A stretch of DNA of 64,000 nt from an uncultured Flavobacteriales bacterium (lineage in GTDB: Bacteria > Bacteroidota > Bacteroidia > Flavobacteriales_D > Sanyastnellaceae). Each line of letters starts with the position of its first letter. Position 1 is the stretch's first letter. The translations under genes were made by a program, and so were the position numbers. The stretch spans positions 1 to 64,000 of the forward strand of contig CAJQJX010000016.1 of NCBI GenBank assembly GCA_905478795.1, written 5' to 3'. The notes under the pieces were generated by a model, which was not told the origin of the DNA, searched no databases, and saw only the letters and a program-made list of their open reading frames with translations. Below are positions 1 to 9,045 of the stretch, one piece after another.

Positions 1-255
1 GACGTCGACTTCGTCTCGCGCTTCTTCACCCCACAGGCCACCATCCTAGAAGACCCCGTCACCGGCTCGGCCCACTGCTCCCTCGTCCCCTATTGGAACA
101 CCCGCATCGGCAACACCGAATTCACCGCCGAGCAACGCTCCGAGCGACGTGGACAGCTGCAGTGCACCCTCTCGGACGATCGCGTGCTTGTCCGTGGCGA
201 GGCATTGACTTTTCTCAAGTCGACCCTTTCGCAAAAAACATCAGCCCTCGGATAA
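1..255 (+). CDS. PhzF-family isomerase-like protein, C-terminal fragment
   Basis: The window opens inside this gene; 84 C-terminal residues are visible before the TAA at 253-255. The segment EDPVTGSAHCSLVPYW is the hallmark of the C-terminal half of PhzF/YddE proteins (phenazine biosynthesis-like epimerases and isomerases with a diaminopimelate-epimerase fold). The upstream half with the catalytic Glu is outside the window, so the substrate cannot be guessed; most family members are of unknown function. Its 3' end overlaps the convergent methyltransferase gene by 15 bp. Family assignment is firm, biochemical role is not. Confidence 0.85.
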   Translation, partial: DVDFVSRFFTPQATILEDPVTGSAHCSLVPYWNTRIGNTEFTAEQRSERRGQLQCTLSDDRVLVRGEALTFLKSTLSQKTSALG

Positions 256-798
256 AGGGAAGGAAACCCGTTCAGCACGAACCAAGTAATACCGGTCCGT
301 GAAGAACCTCAGAATTGGCCGAATTCCGGGTTTAAATACACCAGCGGCCCACTTTTTTGAATGCGTAATGTGCCAACCTGATTTTTCAAGCAGAAGGTCA
401 AACTGCCAATCTTCGAACTCATGGTAATGCTGGTCGTATGGATCTAGATCTCCGCGATATGCCTTCGAAAACCAAAGATTCAACGGTACCGATGCATACA
501 AAACAGGTGCCTTGATTTTTGCCAATACAGGCAATGGAGACACCATGTGCTCAAGTATTTCAAAAGCCGTGGCTATTTCAAACCCATCCTTTGCTACCTC
601 TTCAGGGAAATAGTCAAAATCTCGACCGGCAGTATTCATGACCTCATGGCCCATTTCGGCCATGATTTTGCCCATCGGATTTTCAATACCCAAATCCAAA
701 ATACGGGCGGGTGACGGCTCATGCTCCAAAAGAAATTCCCGTGTTATTCGAAATCGCTTGGCATGTGCCCCTTCTGTGTACCACTTTTGCTCGTACAT
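241..798 (-). CDS. SAM-dependent methyltransferase-like protein
   Basis: A 185-residue protein with the outline of a class I methyltransferase. The SAM-binding motif I is recognisable as ILDLG near residues 33-37 but lacks the full glycine-rich DxGxGxG. A later segment, IATAFEILEHM, matches the post-motif region (xxEVxEHxxxP) of Methyltransf_11/23 proteins. The start MYEQKWYTEG resembles N-termini of sugar or cell-surface methyltransferases. The start codon lies only 9 bp from that of the divergent sulfotransferase-like gene, so the two probably share a control region. With the nearby GT4 glycosyltransferase this suggests modification of a surface glycan, which is inference. The acceptor is unknown. 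Confidence 0.75.
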   Translation of the reverse strand: MYEQKWYTEGAHAKRFRITREFLLEHEPSPARILDLGIENPMGKIMAEMGHEVMNTAGRDFDYFPEEVAKDGFEIATAFEILEHMVSPLPVLAKIKAPVLYASVPLNLWFSKAYRGDLDPYDQHYHEFEDWQFDLLLEKSGWHITHSKKWAAGVFKPGIRPILRFFTDRYYLVRAERVSFPLSEG

Positions 799-807
799 CT
801 GTCATTG

Positions 808-1524
808 ATGAATATCCGCCCGAAGATATGCGTGTTTGGTACCGGACGCTCTGGAACCGGTCATTTCACAGGGGTGGCCTCAGACCTGGGTATGAATATC
901 GGCCATGAAACACAAGGCCGAGATGGCATCTCTTCTTGGTGTTTGGTGTCTGATCTCCCCCGTTCACCTTTCGGACCTTCCCGAAGGGAGGTAGACTGGG
1001 ACGAACATTTGGCCTGCTTGCAATTGAGAAACCCACTGCAGACCATCCCCAGCTTGGAGACAATCAATCAATCCAGTTGGGCCTTCATCCTCGAGGATGG
1101 CCAAAGACGACTGAACATGGGCTGGTGGCGAAAGGCCAGCATCAGAAAAAGGGCCATGTGGCACTGGTTGGATTGGAATCAGAGGGCTTTTGAGCAAAGT
1201 GAAGTGCATTGGACCCTTCAAGATGCCGCTGATATCGGTCCTTCTTTGGCAAAAGGCACGGGCCGAACCTCCCTTACTTCCGAATGGAAGGAAGCTTGGA
1301 TTGCACGCAATAACAACGCCAACAATGCACAGTCGAGGGTGCCGAAGCTCTCTACTTTACTGAAGACCTCACCGCCAGTAGCTTTTCGAAGGGTCAAATA
1401 CGCCTATTTCGGAGGCCAACTCGACGAATCAAAGCTCTTCGAGGAAGACCCTATTCTGGCTCAAGAGATCATGACATTTTGGGGAGACCTAGAACGCAGC
1501 TCCGCTTCACTGCATCGGAAGTGA
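808..1524 (+). CDS. Sulfotransferase-family-like P-loop protein
   Basis: A 238-residue protein beginning MNIRPKICVFGTGRSGTGH. The loop GTGRSGTG is the 5'-phosphosulfate-binding loop of sulfotransferase-type proteins, and the following GHETQGRDGISSW is the conserved segment of a bacterial family often annotated as sulfotransferase or hypothetical. I chose the ATG at 808 because it places the P-loop about 10 residues from the N-terminus, as in relatives; an in-frame start exists upstream at 721 but would lie inside the divergent gene. The 3' end overlaps the convergent GT4 gene by 18 bp. Possible role: sulfation of a surface polysaccharide or lipid, not shown directly. Confidence 0.7.
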   Translation: MNIRPKICVFGTGRSGTGHFTGVASDLGMNIGHETQGRDGISSWCLVSDLPRSPFGPSRREVDWDEHLACLQLRNPLQTIPSLETINQSSWAFILEDGQRRLNMGWWRKASIRKRAMWHWLDWNQRAFEQSEVHWTLQDAADIGPSLAKGTGRTSLTSEWKEAWIARNNNANNAQSRVPKLSTLLKTSPPVAFRRVKYAYFGGQLDESKLFEEDPILAQEIMTFWGDLERSSASLHRK

Positions 1525-2682
1525 TCCATAGAATCCCAACAGCTCCGTTGTTGCAGACTCCCAATTCAACTGAGTCTGAAAGGCTTGAAGCCCCGCAGTC
1601 GAAAGGGCTTCATAGGTGCGCGCATCTTGGGTCATGGCGCACAGCGCGTCTGCAAAAGAATCCGCCGACCCTGCCTCGTGCACCCCGCCACATGACCACT
1701 GCTCCACCACGGCCACTTGTGCGGGACAATCACTCAACAATATGGGCAACCCATAAGCCAAGTATTGAAACACTTTATTGGCATATGTCGTGTCGTGGTG
1801 GGGATTGCGCAGAATGGGACAAATGCCGATGTGGGCCTTCTCTAAGAATGCGGAGAACACATCTGGACTCACCCATCCATGAAGGCGCACCCTTGACACC
1901 AATCCCATGTCTTGGACGTACGACTCCAACTGCGGCTGAAAACTGCTCGTACCTAAAACATCGAGCTCAACCTCAGCCAAGCGCAAATCGGACGCCATAG
2001 CCTCCAAAGCCGTCATGATGCCCCGCCGTTCGCCGGTATCTCCGATGTACAGGAGTTTCACGGCCTGCTGCGGCATGCTCTTCGGGTGCCCATTGGGGTT
2101 GAAGGCCAAAGGCGTATAGTTGGGGACAACAGCAAAATGTTCCTGTCGAATTGCTTGCTGATCCCGGTACGCAACAGCAGCCTCTTCTGTGACGATCACC
2201 ACACCGTCAGCAGCATTGATATATCGCGTTTCGAAGCGCTTCCAAACTTTCGGGGAAATCAACCATCGGCCCAACCCTCGCTTGAGGTGGGGGTATTCCT
2301 TCATGATTTCAGGCCGGTTTTCATGCAGATCAAGCACAGAACGCACGCCCACCGGAAGCGCATCAAACACCGCCCGTGCCACCTTCAAGTCATGGATGTG
2401 CACGGCGTCAAACCCTGACGACAGAAAGGCCCGAAGGTGACCACGCAACTTCATGTGATAAAAAGGCAGGGTGTATGCCAGTGCCGAAAGCTTGTACCAC
2501 AACTTACCCAGCGCCACCTGTGTGACCTTAATGCCATCGTGATCGAATACACGGTCCTCTTTGGCGCGGGCATTGAAATTGAGCAAGTGAACCTCGTGCC
2601 CTTGGCTCAATAGTGCCTGCGCCTCACGTTCCACCCTGAGGTCAGGAGGAAAAGGGTCGTCCAATATCATCGCAATGCGCAT
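1507..2682 (-). CDS. GT4-family (GT-B fold) glycosyltransferase
   Basis: 391 residues from MRIAMILDD; an ATG six codons upstream (2700) is an alternative start. The N-terminal half shows the GT-B pattern (PPDLRVEREAQALLSQGHEVHLL) and the C-terminal half the GT4 donor-binding region: YIGDTGERRG, then KAHIGICPI, and YANKVFQYLAYGLPIL in place of the usual NKxxEYMAxGxP segment, with the conserved turn before the sugar-nucleotide-contacting residues. It should transfer a sugar from a nucleotide donor to a surface polysaccharide or lipid precursor at the cytoplasmic face of the membrane. The neighbouring methyltransferase and sulfotransferase-like genes support a glycan role. Donor and acceptor cannot be read from sequence. 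Confidence 0.88.
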   Translation of the reverse strand: MRIAMILDDPFPPDLRVEREAQALLSQGHEVHLLNFNARAKEDRVFDHDGIKVTQVALGKLWYKLSALAYTLPFYHMKLRGHLRAFLSSGFDAVHIHDLKVARAVFDALPVGVRSVLDLHENRPEIMKEYPHLKRGLGRWLISPKVWKRFETRYINAADGVVIVTEEAAVAYRDQQAIRQEHFAVVPNYTPLAFNPNGHPKSMPQQAVKLLYIGDTGERRGIMTALEAMASDLRLAEVELDVLGTSSFQPQLESYVQDMGLVSRVRLHGWVSPDVFSAFLEKAHIGICPILRNPHHDTTYANKVFQYLAYGLPILLSDCPAQVAVVEQWSCGGVHEAGSADSFADALCAMTQDARTYEALSTAGLQAFQTQLNWESATTELLGFYGSLPMQ

Positions 2683-2783
2683 GCTTGCAAAGAACGCCAT
2701 CAAACCCTCTTCTTCTACTCAAAAACCACAGAGCCGCCTTGTCCCATCTCAACGGTTTCGGTGGAGAGTGGTAGCTTGTTGGC

Positions 2784-4334
2784 ATGAACCTGAGACTGCT
2801 ACGATGGGGTCTGCTCCTGACGGGGTGGGCGCTGATGCTGCCGATGATGGGCCAAGAGCCCGGAACGCTGGATACGGACTTTCAAGACGGGGGCATGCTC
2901 CTCCTCGCACCGTTTGGAGAGACCAGCTTTGAGAACGCCCAAGATGTGATCGCGCTGGACGATGGAAGCATCGTCTTTTGCGGGGTCGTCGGAACGGTGA
3001 GCAACTTTGATGTGGCGGTGCTGAAGCTCGATCCAGAGGGCAACCTCGACCCGACGTTTGGGACGGACGGCGCCTACGTTTTTGAGAACGGCCTCTCCTC
3101 TGACCAGGCTTACAGCATGGCTGCGCTGCCCGACGGCCGCATCGTCGTTGGTGGCGCGATGGGCTTCGGCGCATCCGACTACCGCGCCACGGTGTGGTGC
3201 CTCCTTCCGGACGGAACGCCCGACCCTGATTTCGGGACGGAAGGGCGGTTCCAATACACCTTCGATGACGGCGAGGAATACATCCGCCGCGTGCTGGTCA
3301 CCGAGACCCACATTACCATGGTCGCCACCGTGAAAGTCCCCGGATTCAGCTACGACCGCATTGGCCTCGCACAGTGCACCCACGATGGCCAGCTCGACAC
3401 TGGTTTTGGACAAGACGGTGCGATCATCCACACCATCGACGAAACCACTGACCTCTCAGTTCGGGATGGTGAACGGATGTCCACTGGCGGCATTGCGGTG
3501 TGCGGTTACCATTACAACATGTCCGACAATACCGAATACCCCTTCATCGGGTTGTTTGATGCCAGTGGTCAGCCACAAGTCGATTTCGGTGCCGGCGGCA
3601 TCGTCATCGCGGACACCCAACCCGGCGAATACTTCGCGGCCGCCACCTATGGAGACATCCTGTATTTCGCAGGGCGCACCAACGGCGATGCCCAAGACTT
3701 CATGATTGATGCCTTGGAGGTAGACGGTACGACCTACACCCCTTTTGCCCTCTACGGCCACTTCGAACTGGACAATGCCATGACCGATCTCATCCTGGAC
3801 CTCGTCATAGATGAGGAAGGGCGTCTACTCGCTTCCGGCACCTCCGGTATCCCCGGCTTCTTTGGAGACCGCGACTTCGCACTGCTCCGCCTCACGCCAG
3901 ACGGATGGCCCGACCCCCTCTTTGGAACAGACGGAATCAACACCACCTCATTTGGCACGGCCTTCGACGACGCCAATGCTCTGGTCATCACGCCTGAGAA
4001 CAAGGCCGTACTCGTCGGGATGAGCGCCCAGACCAACAACGACTTCGCCATCGCCCGCTACTTCCTCGGGCCCGTCATCAATGAAGTTGAAGAATGGCAC
4101 ACCAGCCTGACTGTCTATCCCAATCCCACCAGCGGACAGCTCCACATTGAGCCCATCCATCAAGGTGCCGCATGGCGCCTTACCAGCTTACTCGGCCAAG
4201 AAGTACACCCTGGTGTCTTGGACCGCGGAAACGGCATCACCTTAGACCTGTCCACAACCCCGAGTGGCGCATACATGTTGACTTGGCAAACACCGTCTGG
4301 CCCGCATACACACCGAATATTTGTGCAACACTGA
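2784..4334 (+). CDS. Secreted delta-60 repeat protein with T9SS sorting domain
   Basis: 516 residues. An N-terminal signal peptide (about residues 1-23) is followed by repeated units of the delta-60 type, each with a core like LDPTFGTDG or PDPDFGTEG spaced 50-60 residues apart (LDTDFQDGG, LDPTFGTDG, PDPDFGTEG, LDTGFGQDG, PDPLFGTDG). Such repeats form beta-propeller-like secreted proteins of unknown function. The last 80 residues carry a type IX secretion sorting domain with VYPNPTSGQL and a basic C-terminus. It therefore probably reaches the cell surface or medium. It is followed 5 bp later by phnA, but a functional link is not evident. Confidence 0.85.
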   Translation: MNLRLLRWGLLLTGWALMLPMMGQEPGTLDTDFQDGGMLLLAPFGETSFENAQDVIALDDGSIVFCGVVGTVSNFDVAVLKLDPEGNLDPTFGTDGAYVFENGLSSDQAYSMAALPDGRIVVGGAMGFGASDYRATVWCLLPDGTPDPDFGTEGRFQYTFDDGEEYIRRVLVTETHITMVATVKVPGFSYDRIGLAQCTHDGQLDTGFGQDGAIIHTIDETTDLSVRDGERMSTGGIAVCGYHYNMSDNTEYPFIGLFDASGQPQVDFGAGGIVIADTQPGEYFAAATYGDILYFAGRTNGDAQDFMIDALEVDGTTYTPFALYGHFELDNAMTDLILDLVIDEEGRLLASGTSGIPGFFGDRDFALLRLTPDGWPDPLFGTDGINTTSFGTAFDDANALVITPENKAVLVGMSAQTNNDFAIARYFLGPVINEVEEWHTSLTVYPNPTSGQLHIEPIHQGAAWRLTSLLGQEVHPGVLDRGNGITLDLSTTPSGAYMLTWQTPSGPHTHRIFVQH

Positions 4335-4339
4335 GCCCC

Positions 4340-4684
4340 ATGAGTGAATTGCCTCCATGCCCCGAATGCGCATCGGTCTATGCCTACCCCGATGGAGCGC
4401 TCCTCATGTGTCCAGAATGCGGGCATGAATGGAACCAGGAAAGCGAAGGGTCCAATGCTCAAGCTGGAGCCGCAGCTGTCAAGGACGCCAATGGCAATGT
4501 GCTTCATGATGGTGACGACGTGATCGTGATCAAGGACCTCCCGGTCAAAGGCGCACCCAAACCAGTAAAAGCCGGCACCAAAGTCAGAAAAATTCGACTG
4601 GTCGACGGCGACCATGACATTTCTTGCCGCATCGATGGGTTTGGTGCCATGGCCCTCAAGTCGCAATTTGTCCGCAAAGCATAA
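4340..4684 (+). CDS. phnA: PhnA/YjdM-family zinc-ribbon protein
   Basis: 114 residues. An N-terminal zinc ribbon is formed by C7-x2-C10 and C24-x2-C27 (CPECASVY and MCPECGHEW), followed by the PhnA core with DANGNVLHDGDDVIVIKDLPVKG and a C-terminal SH3-like segment ending MALKSQFVRKA. The length matches E. coli YjdM. Despite its name the family is not firmly tied to phosphonate breakdown; no C-P lyase or phosphonatase gene is present here. It lies 5 bp after the delta-60 gene and 3 bp before the thioredoxin-like gene, so co-transcription is likely. Family assignment is very secure, role is not. Confidence 0.93.
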   Translation: MSELPPCPECASVYAYPDGALLMCPECGHEWNQESEGSNAQAGAAAVKDANGNVLHDGDDVIVIKDLPVKGAPKPVKAGTKVRKIRLVDGDHDISCRIDGFGAMALKSQFVRKA

Positions 4685-4687
4685 ACC

Positions 4688-5251
4688 ATGGCACGCACCC
4701 CCACTACTGCAGTCCCTCTGGGGTTTCAAGCCCCCGCATTTGAGCTTCCCAATCCCGTCAACGGGTTGACCCAAACCAGTGAAGGGTTGATGTCAGGCGG
4801 TCCCACCGTCATCGTCTTTATGTGCAACCACTGCCCCTTCGTGGTGCACATCCTTGAAGAATTCGTACGCTTTGCCCATGAGGCCATAGACAAGGGCGTC
4901 AACGTCATCGCCATATCGAGCAACGAGGTCACAGGTTATCCGATGGATGGGCCTGAGCACATGGCCGCCTTGGCCAAAGAACACGGCTTTAGGTTTCCTT
5001 ACCTCTATGACGAAAGCCAAGACATCGCGAAGGCCTATGAGGCAGCGTGCACTCCGGACTTCAGCGTCTTCGACGCCAACCAACGGTGCGTCTATCGCGG
5101 ACAATTCGATGGCGCGAGGCCCGGTAACGACATCCCTGTAACCGGGGCCGACATGCGGCGCGTTTTGGACCTATTGCTTGCCGGACAAGCGATCCCCGAA
5201 GAAGGGCAAATCCCCTCGCTGGGCTGCAACATCAAATGGAAGCCAGAATGA
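4688..5251 (+). CDS. Thioredoxin-fold (AhpC/TSA-like) redox protein
   Basis: 187 residues, with a thioredoxin fold and a C46-N-H-C49 active site in [15 protein letters not shown]. Segments FELPNPVNG near the start, [27 protein letters not shown] in the middle (the cis-Pro loop of peroxiredoxin-like proteins) and [11 protein letters not shown] at the end are typical of a Bacteroidota/cyanobacterial thioredoxin-family protein. No signal peptide is seen, so it is probably cytoplasmic. Its stop overlaps the glpK start (ATGA), implying translational coupling with glycerol kinase. A thiol reductase or peroxidase role is likely; its link to glycerol use is only positional. Confidence 0.88.
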   Translation: MARTPTTAVPLGFQAPAFELPNPVNGLTQTSEGLMSGGPTVIVFMCNHCPFVVHILEEFVRFAHEAIDKGVNVIAISSNEVTGYPMDGPEHMAALAKEHGFRFPYLYDESQDIAKAYEAACTPDFSVFDANQRCVYRGQFDGARPGNDIPVTGADMRRVLDLLLAGQAIPEEGQIPSLGCNIKWKPE

Positions 5252-6741
5252 GCCAATACATCCTCGCCCTCGACCAGGGCACGACCAGCAGCCGCAGTCT
5301 GGTTTTTGATCATGCCGGACACATTGTCGCCCTGGCCCAAAAGGAATTCACCCAGCACTATCCCCAGCCGGGATGGGTGGAGCACGATCCAGAGGAAATC
5401 CTGGCTACGCAGCTCGCCACCGCTCGGGATGCCGTGGCCCAAGCCGGACTGACGATGGCGGACATCGCCGGGATCGGCATCACCAACCAACGGGAAACCG
5501 CGGTTGTGTGGGACCGTGCCACCGGCAAGGCCATCCACAACGCCATCGTGTGGCAGGACCGGCGGACGGCCGACTATTGCGACGGGTTGCGCCGCGAAGG
5601 CCATACCGAAGACATTCGACAACGCACCGGACTCGAAATCGACGCCTACTTCTCTGGCACCAAGGTGCGCTGGATCCTCGACCATGTCGATGGAGCACGG
5701 TCCCGGGCAGAGCGCGGCGAACTGGCCTTTGGCACCATTGACAGTTGGCTCATCTGGCACCTTACCGGCGGGACCGTCCACGCTACGGACCCTTCCAACG
5801 CCTCCCGCACCCTCCTCTTCAACCTCCACGACCTCGCATGGGACCCGGCCATGCTGGACCTGCTCGGCGTTCCTGCCGCCATGCTCCCCGAGGTACGTCC
5901 GAGCAGCGGCGACTTCGGCACGGCCACGGCCCTTTCGCCGGACGCCCCTCCCATTGCAGGCGTCGCCGGCGACCAACAGTCCGCCCTCTTCGGACAGCAG
6001 TGCACACGGCCGGGCATGGTCAAGAACACCTACGGAACAGGCTGCTTTATGCTCATGAATACAGGCACCAAAGCCGTCATGAGCCGTCACCGTTTGCTCA
6101 CTACAGTCGCGTGGCAAATCGGTGGGGAGACGCACTACGCTTTGGAAGGCAGCATCTTCATGGGCGGCGCCACCGTGCAATGGCTGCGCGATGAGCTGGA
6201 TATGATCGGCGATTCCGCAGAAATCGAAGCCCTCGCAGCAGGAGTTCCGGATTCAGATGGCGTTGTGTTGGTTCCGGCATTCGCGGGATTGGGCACACCC
6301 CACTGGAACGGCCACGCCCGCGGCACTCTATTTGGCCTGACCCGCGGAAGCGGAAAGGCCCACCTGGCCAGGGCAGCGCTGGATGCCATCGCCCACCAAA
6401 CCGTGGACGTTGTGCGGGCCATGGAAGCCGATGCAGGTGTCGCCATCCCAGAATTGCGCGTCGATGGCGGCGCGACCGTGAACAACCTCTTAATGCAAAT
6501 CCAAAGCGACCTATTGAACATCTCTGTGGTCCGCCCAGAAATCACGGAAACCACCGCACTGGGAGCGGCCTACCTCGCTGGACTCGGTGTGGGCTTCTGG
6601 AGCAACACCGCAGACATCCAGTCACAATGGGCGGCTGAACGCACCTTCTCTCCCCAGCTCGACGATGCGGAACGCAAGACCGCAGACCATCGCTGGCAGC
6701 GCGCCATACGCGCCACATTGAATTGGGCAGAAGACCGCTGA
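5248..6741 (+). CDS. glpK: Glycerol kinase
   Basis: 497 residues, close to the 500 of typical GlpK. It phosphorylates glycerol with ATP to sn-glycerol-3-phosphate in the cytoplasm. The FGGY-family start [11 protein letters not shown], the segment [19 protein letters not shown], the phosphate loop [11 protein letters not shown] and the C-terminal [19 protein letters not shown] are all intact. The ATG at 5248 overlaps the stop of the thioredoxin-like gene by 4 nt; a start 12 nt upstream is possible but less like relatives. It is followed by glpD and glpF, forming a complete glycerol uptake and oxidation operon. No GlpR-type regulator is seen nearby. Confidence 0.97.
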   Translation: MSQYILALDQGTTSSRSLVFDHAGHIVALAQKEFTQHYPQPGWVEHDPEEILATQLATARDAVAQAGLTMADIAGIGITNQRETAVVWDRATGKAIHNAIVWQDRRTADYCDGLRREGHTEDIRQRTGLEIDAYFSGTKVRWILDHVDGARSRAERGELAFGTIDSWLIWHLTGGTVHATDPSNASRTLLFNLHDLAWDPAMLDLLGVPAAMLPEVRPSSGDFGTATALSPDAPPIAGVAGDQQSALFGQQCTRPGMVKNTYGTGCFMLMNTGTKAVMSRHRLLTTVAWQIGGETHYALEGSIFMGGATVQWLRDELDMIGDSAEIEALAAGVPDSDGVVLVPAFAGLGTPHWNGHARGTLFGLTRGSGKAHLARAALDAIAHQTVDVVRAMEADAGVAIPELRVDGGATVNNLLMQIQSDLLNISVVRPEITETTALGAAYLAGLGVGFWSNTADIQSQWAAERTFSPQLDDAERKTADHRWQRAIRATLNWAEDR

Positions 6742-6770
6742 ATTGGCGACCATAAGCCGTCCTTTGCTCC

Positions 6771-8255
6771 ATGAAGTTGCACCGTCCGACCATGATGAAA
6801 CACCTCCGCCAAGAAGAGGAGTGGGACGTGTGCATCATCGGAGGTGGAGCCACGGGACTGGGCATTGCGTTGGAAGCTGCCGCTAGCGGACTGCGTACCG
6901 CCCTCATTGAAGGCCGGGACTTTGCTTCGGGATCTTCCTCGCGCAGCACCAAACTGGTGCATGGAGGAGTTCGCTACCTGGAACAGGGCAAGATGTCCCT
7001 TGTTTCTGAGGCGCTCAAGGAGCGCGACCGCCTCATGACCAATGCCGCAGGACACGTCGACGATTTTGGTTTTCTGATTCCCGTCAAACGCCAATGGGCC
7101 CGGTTTTACTACGGCATTGGGCTTCGTCTGTATGACCTGCTCGCAGGAAGCCACCGCTGGGGCCGCACCGAGTGGGTCGGAAAGAGAGAGATCACCAACC
7201 GGCTCCCCCACCTTGCCGAACTGGGCTTCATAGGGGCCTGGCGCTACCGAGACGGCAGGTTCAACGACGCAGAACTGGCCCTTGGGCTGGCCAAAACCGC
7301 TGCACAGCATGGCGCCATTCTCGCCAACCATTGTCGTGCAGAGGGCTTCATCAAAGAGAAAGGCCTGGTCGCAGGCGTCCACATTCAGGATGTACTCACC
7401 GGCGAGAAATTTCAACTGTCGGCCAAAGTCGTGGTCAACGCTTGCGGCCCATACAGCGATGCCATCTGCCGCATGGACGACCCTGAGCACGAGGATGAAC
7501 TGCGTCCGAGCCAAGGCATACACCTGGTTTTTGACGCCGAGATCCTCAAAGGCGGCGACGCCCTGCTCATCCCCAAGACGGATGATGGTCGCGTGCTCTT
7601 TGCCGTTCCATGGTTGGGCAAGGTGCTCGTCGGCACCACGGACACCCCAGTAGACCGCATCGACATGGAACCCCTTGCCATGGAGGAAGAAGTCGCTTTC
7701 GTGCTCGACCACGCCAACCGCTTCTTGGGACTGCAACTCAAGCGCGAAGACATCCGCAGTGTTTTTGCCGGTCTCCGCCCCCTGATCCAAGGTCGGCGCG
7801 AGAATACGGCCAAGCTCTCGCGCAGCCACGAAGTCGGAGCTTCGCCCAGTGGACTGGTCAATGTGCGCGGAGGCAAATGGACCACCTATCGAAAAATGGC
7901 TGAGGATACAGTGCGCTTCTTCAAAAAGGAGTGCGGCCTGGAGTTTGAACCGGCAGACACTGCTGTCCTTGCGCTGGACATGACCAACACCCAGCCACGT
8001 GGAATGCATCCAAAAGACGAGTCAGAGCTGGCATCCGCAGTGACGCTGGCGGTGGAAGAAGAAATGTGCATGACCACCGAAGACTTCCTGGCCCGCCGGT
8101 ACAGGACCCTGTTTTTGGACGCCAAAAACGCCCGCTCATCCGCAGTGCTGGTCTCTGAACTGTTGTCCCAAAACCACGGGCTCAATGCCGAGTGGGCACA
8201 ACGTCAATCCCTCGATTTTCAAAACTTGGCACAGCACTATTTGCCCACGCCATAG
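6771..8255 (+). CDS. glpD: FAD-dependent glycerol-3-phosphate dehydrogenase
   Basis: 494 residues. It oxidises glycerol-3-phosphate to dihydroxyacetone phosphate at the inner membrane face and passes electrons to quinone. The N-terminal Rossmann loop VCIIGGGATGLGIALEAA binds FAD, followed by the GlpD signature SRSTKLVHGGVRYLEQG. The C-terminal DAO_C domain is visible in TTEDFLARRYRTLFLDAKNARS. A second ATG (6792) would give a shorter N-terminus. It lies 29 bp after glpK and 74 bp before glpF on the same strand. All catalytic landmarks are present. Confidence 0.96.
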   Translation: MKLHRPTMMKHLRQEEEWDVCIIGGGATGLGIALEAAASGLRTALIEGRDFASGSSSRSTKLVHGGVRYLEQGKMSLVSEALKERDRLMTNAAGHVDDFGFLIPVKRQWARFYYGIGLRLYDLLAGSHRWGRTEWVGKREITNRLPHLAELGFIGAWRYRDGRFNDAELALGLAKTAAQHGAILANHCRAEGFIKEKGLVAGVHIQDVLTGEKFQLSAKVVVNACGPYSDAICRMDDPEHEDELRPSQGIHLVFDAEILKGGDALLIPKTDDGRVLFAVPWLGKVLVGTTDTPVDRIDMEPLAMEEEVAFVLDHANRFLGLQLKREDIRSVFAGLRPLIQGRRENTAKLSRSHEVGASPSGLVNVRGGKWTTYRKMAEDTVRFFKKECGLEFEPADTAVLALDMTNTQPRGMHPKDESELASAVTLAVEEEMCMTTEDFLARRYRTLFLDAKNARSSAVLVSELLSQNHGLNAEWAQRQSLDFQNLAQHYLPTP

Positions 8256-8329
8256 AACTGCGGTTCAGAATCGATGCCAAGACCATCAATTCTGACATCG
8301 CGCTATATTCCCCAGCAAACACCCAAGTC

Positions 8330-9037
8330 ATGGAGCCATACATCGCTGAATTCGTGGGCACTGCCCTGCTTATGCTCTTTGGCAGCGGCGTAGTGGCCAA
8401 TGTGGTTCTGGACCACAGCAAAGGAAAAGGTGGCGGTTGGATCGTGATCTGCTGGGCTTGGGCCATGGCCGTTTTCATGGGCGTTTACACGGCCACTGCC
8501 CTCGGAGGAAGCGGGCATTTAAACCCCGCTGTCACCTTGGGACTCGCTGCATTCGGCGGCTTTGAATGGGGCTTGGTTCCTGGCTATATCACAGCCCAAA
8601 TGACCGGCGCATTTCTGGGGTCCAGTCTGTCTTGGCTGGCCTACAAACCCCACTACGATGCCACCACCGATGGCGACGCCATACTGGCCACCTTTTCGAC
8701 CGCCCCAGCCATTCGCAGCACCAAGTGGAACTTGGTGACAGAAGCCATCGGGACATTTGCCCTCGTCTTTGGCGCCATGAACATTGCATCACCGACAGAC
8801 AGCATGGGAGCCCTCGACGCCCTGCCCGTGGCCTTGCTCGTTCTGGGCATCGGCCTGTCCCTCGGCGGTCCCACGGGCTATGCCATTAATCCTGCCCGTG
8901 ACCTTGGGCCACGGCTGGCGCATGCTGTACTGCCCATTCCCAGCAAACGGGACAGCGACTGGTCGTACGCTTGGGTTCCCGTTATTGGGCCCATCTCAGG
9001 CGGGCTATTGGGCGCTCTCGCAGCCAGCTTCCTGTAA
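8330..9037 (+). CDS. glpF: Glycerol facilitator (aquaglyceroporin, MIP family)
   Basis: 235 residues with six predicted membrane spans and two half-helices. The first NPA box is in GHLNPAVTL (residues 65-67) and the second in GYAINPARDLGPR (187-189). Asp after the second NPAR is the usual mark of glycerol-conducting rather than water-specific channels. It should bring glycerol across the inner membrane for the kinase encoded upstream. I chose the ATG at 8330, just before the first helix (EPYIAEFVGTALLMLFGSG). The stop lies 8 bp from that of the convergent GH2 gene. Confidence 0.95.
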   Translation: MEPYIAEFVGTALLMLFGSGVVANVVLDHSKGKGGGWIVICWAWAMAVFMGVYTATALGGSGHLNPAVTLGLAAFGGFEWGLVPGYITAQMTGAFLGSSLSWLAYKPHYDATTDGDAILATFSTAPAIRSTKWNLVTEAIGTFALVFGAMNIASPTDSMGALDALPVALLVLGIGLSLGGPTGYAINPARDLGPRLAHAVLPIPSKRDSDWSYAWVPVIGPISGGLLGALAASFL

Positions 9038-9045
9038 ACCGACGG

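Noticed and set aside
5092-6180. Long open frame antisense to glpK (362 codons)
   Set aside because: Lies fully opposite a clear glycerol kinase; GC-rich codon usage in the sense strand produces such frames. No motif in it.
6570-8009. 479-codon open frame antisense to glpD
   Set aside because: Same reason: sense strand encodes an unmistakable GlpD and the antisense protein has no recognisable domain.
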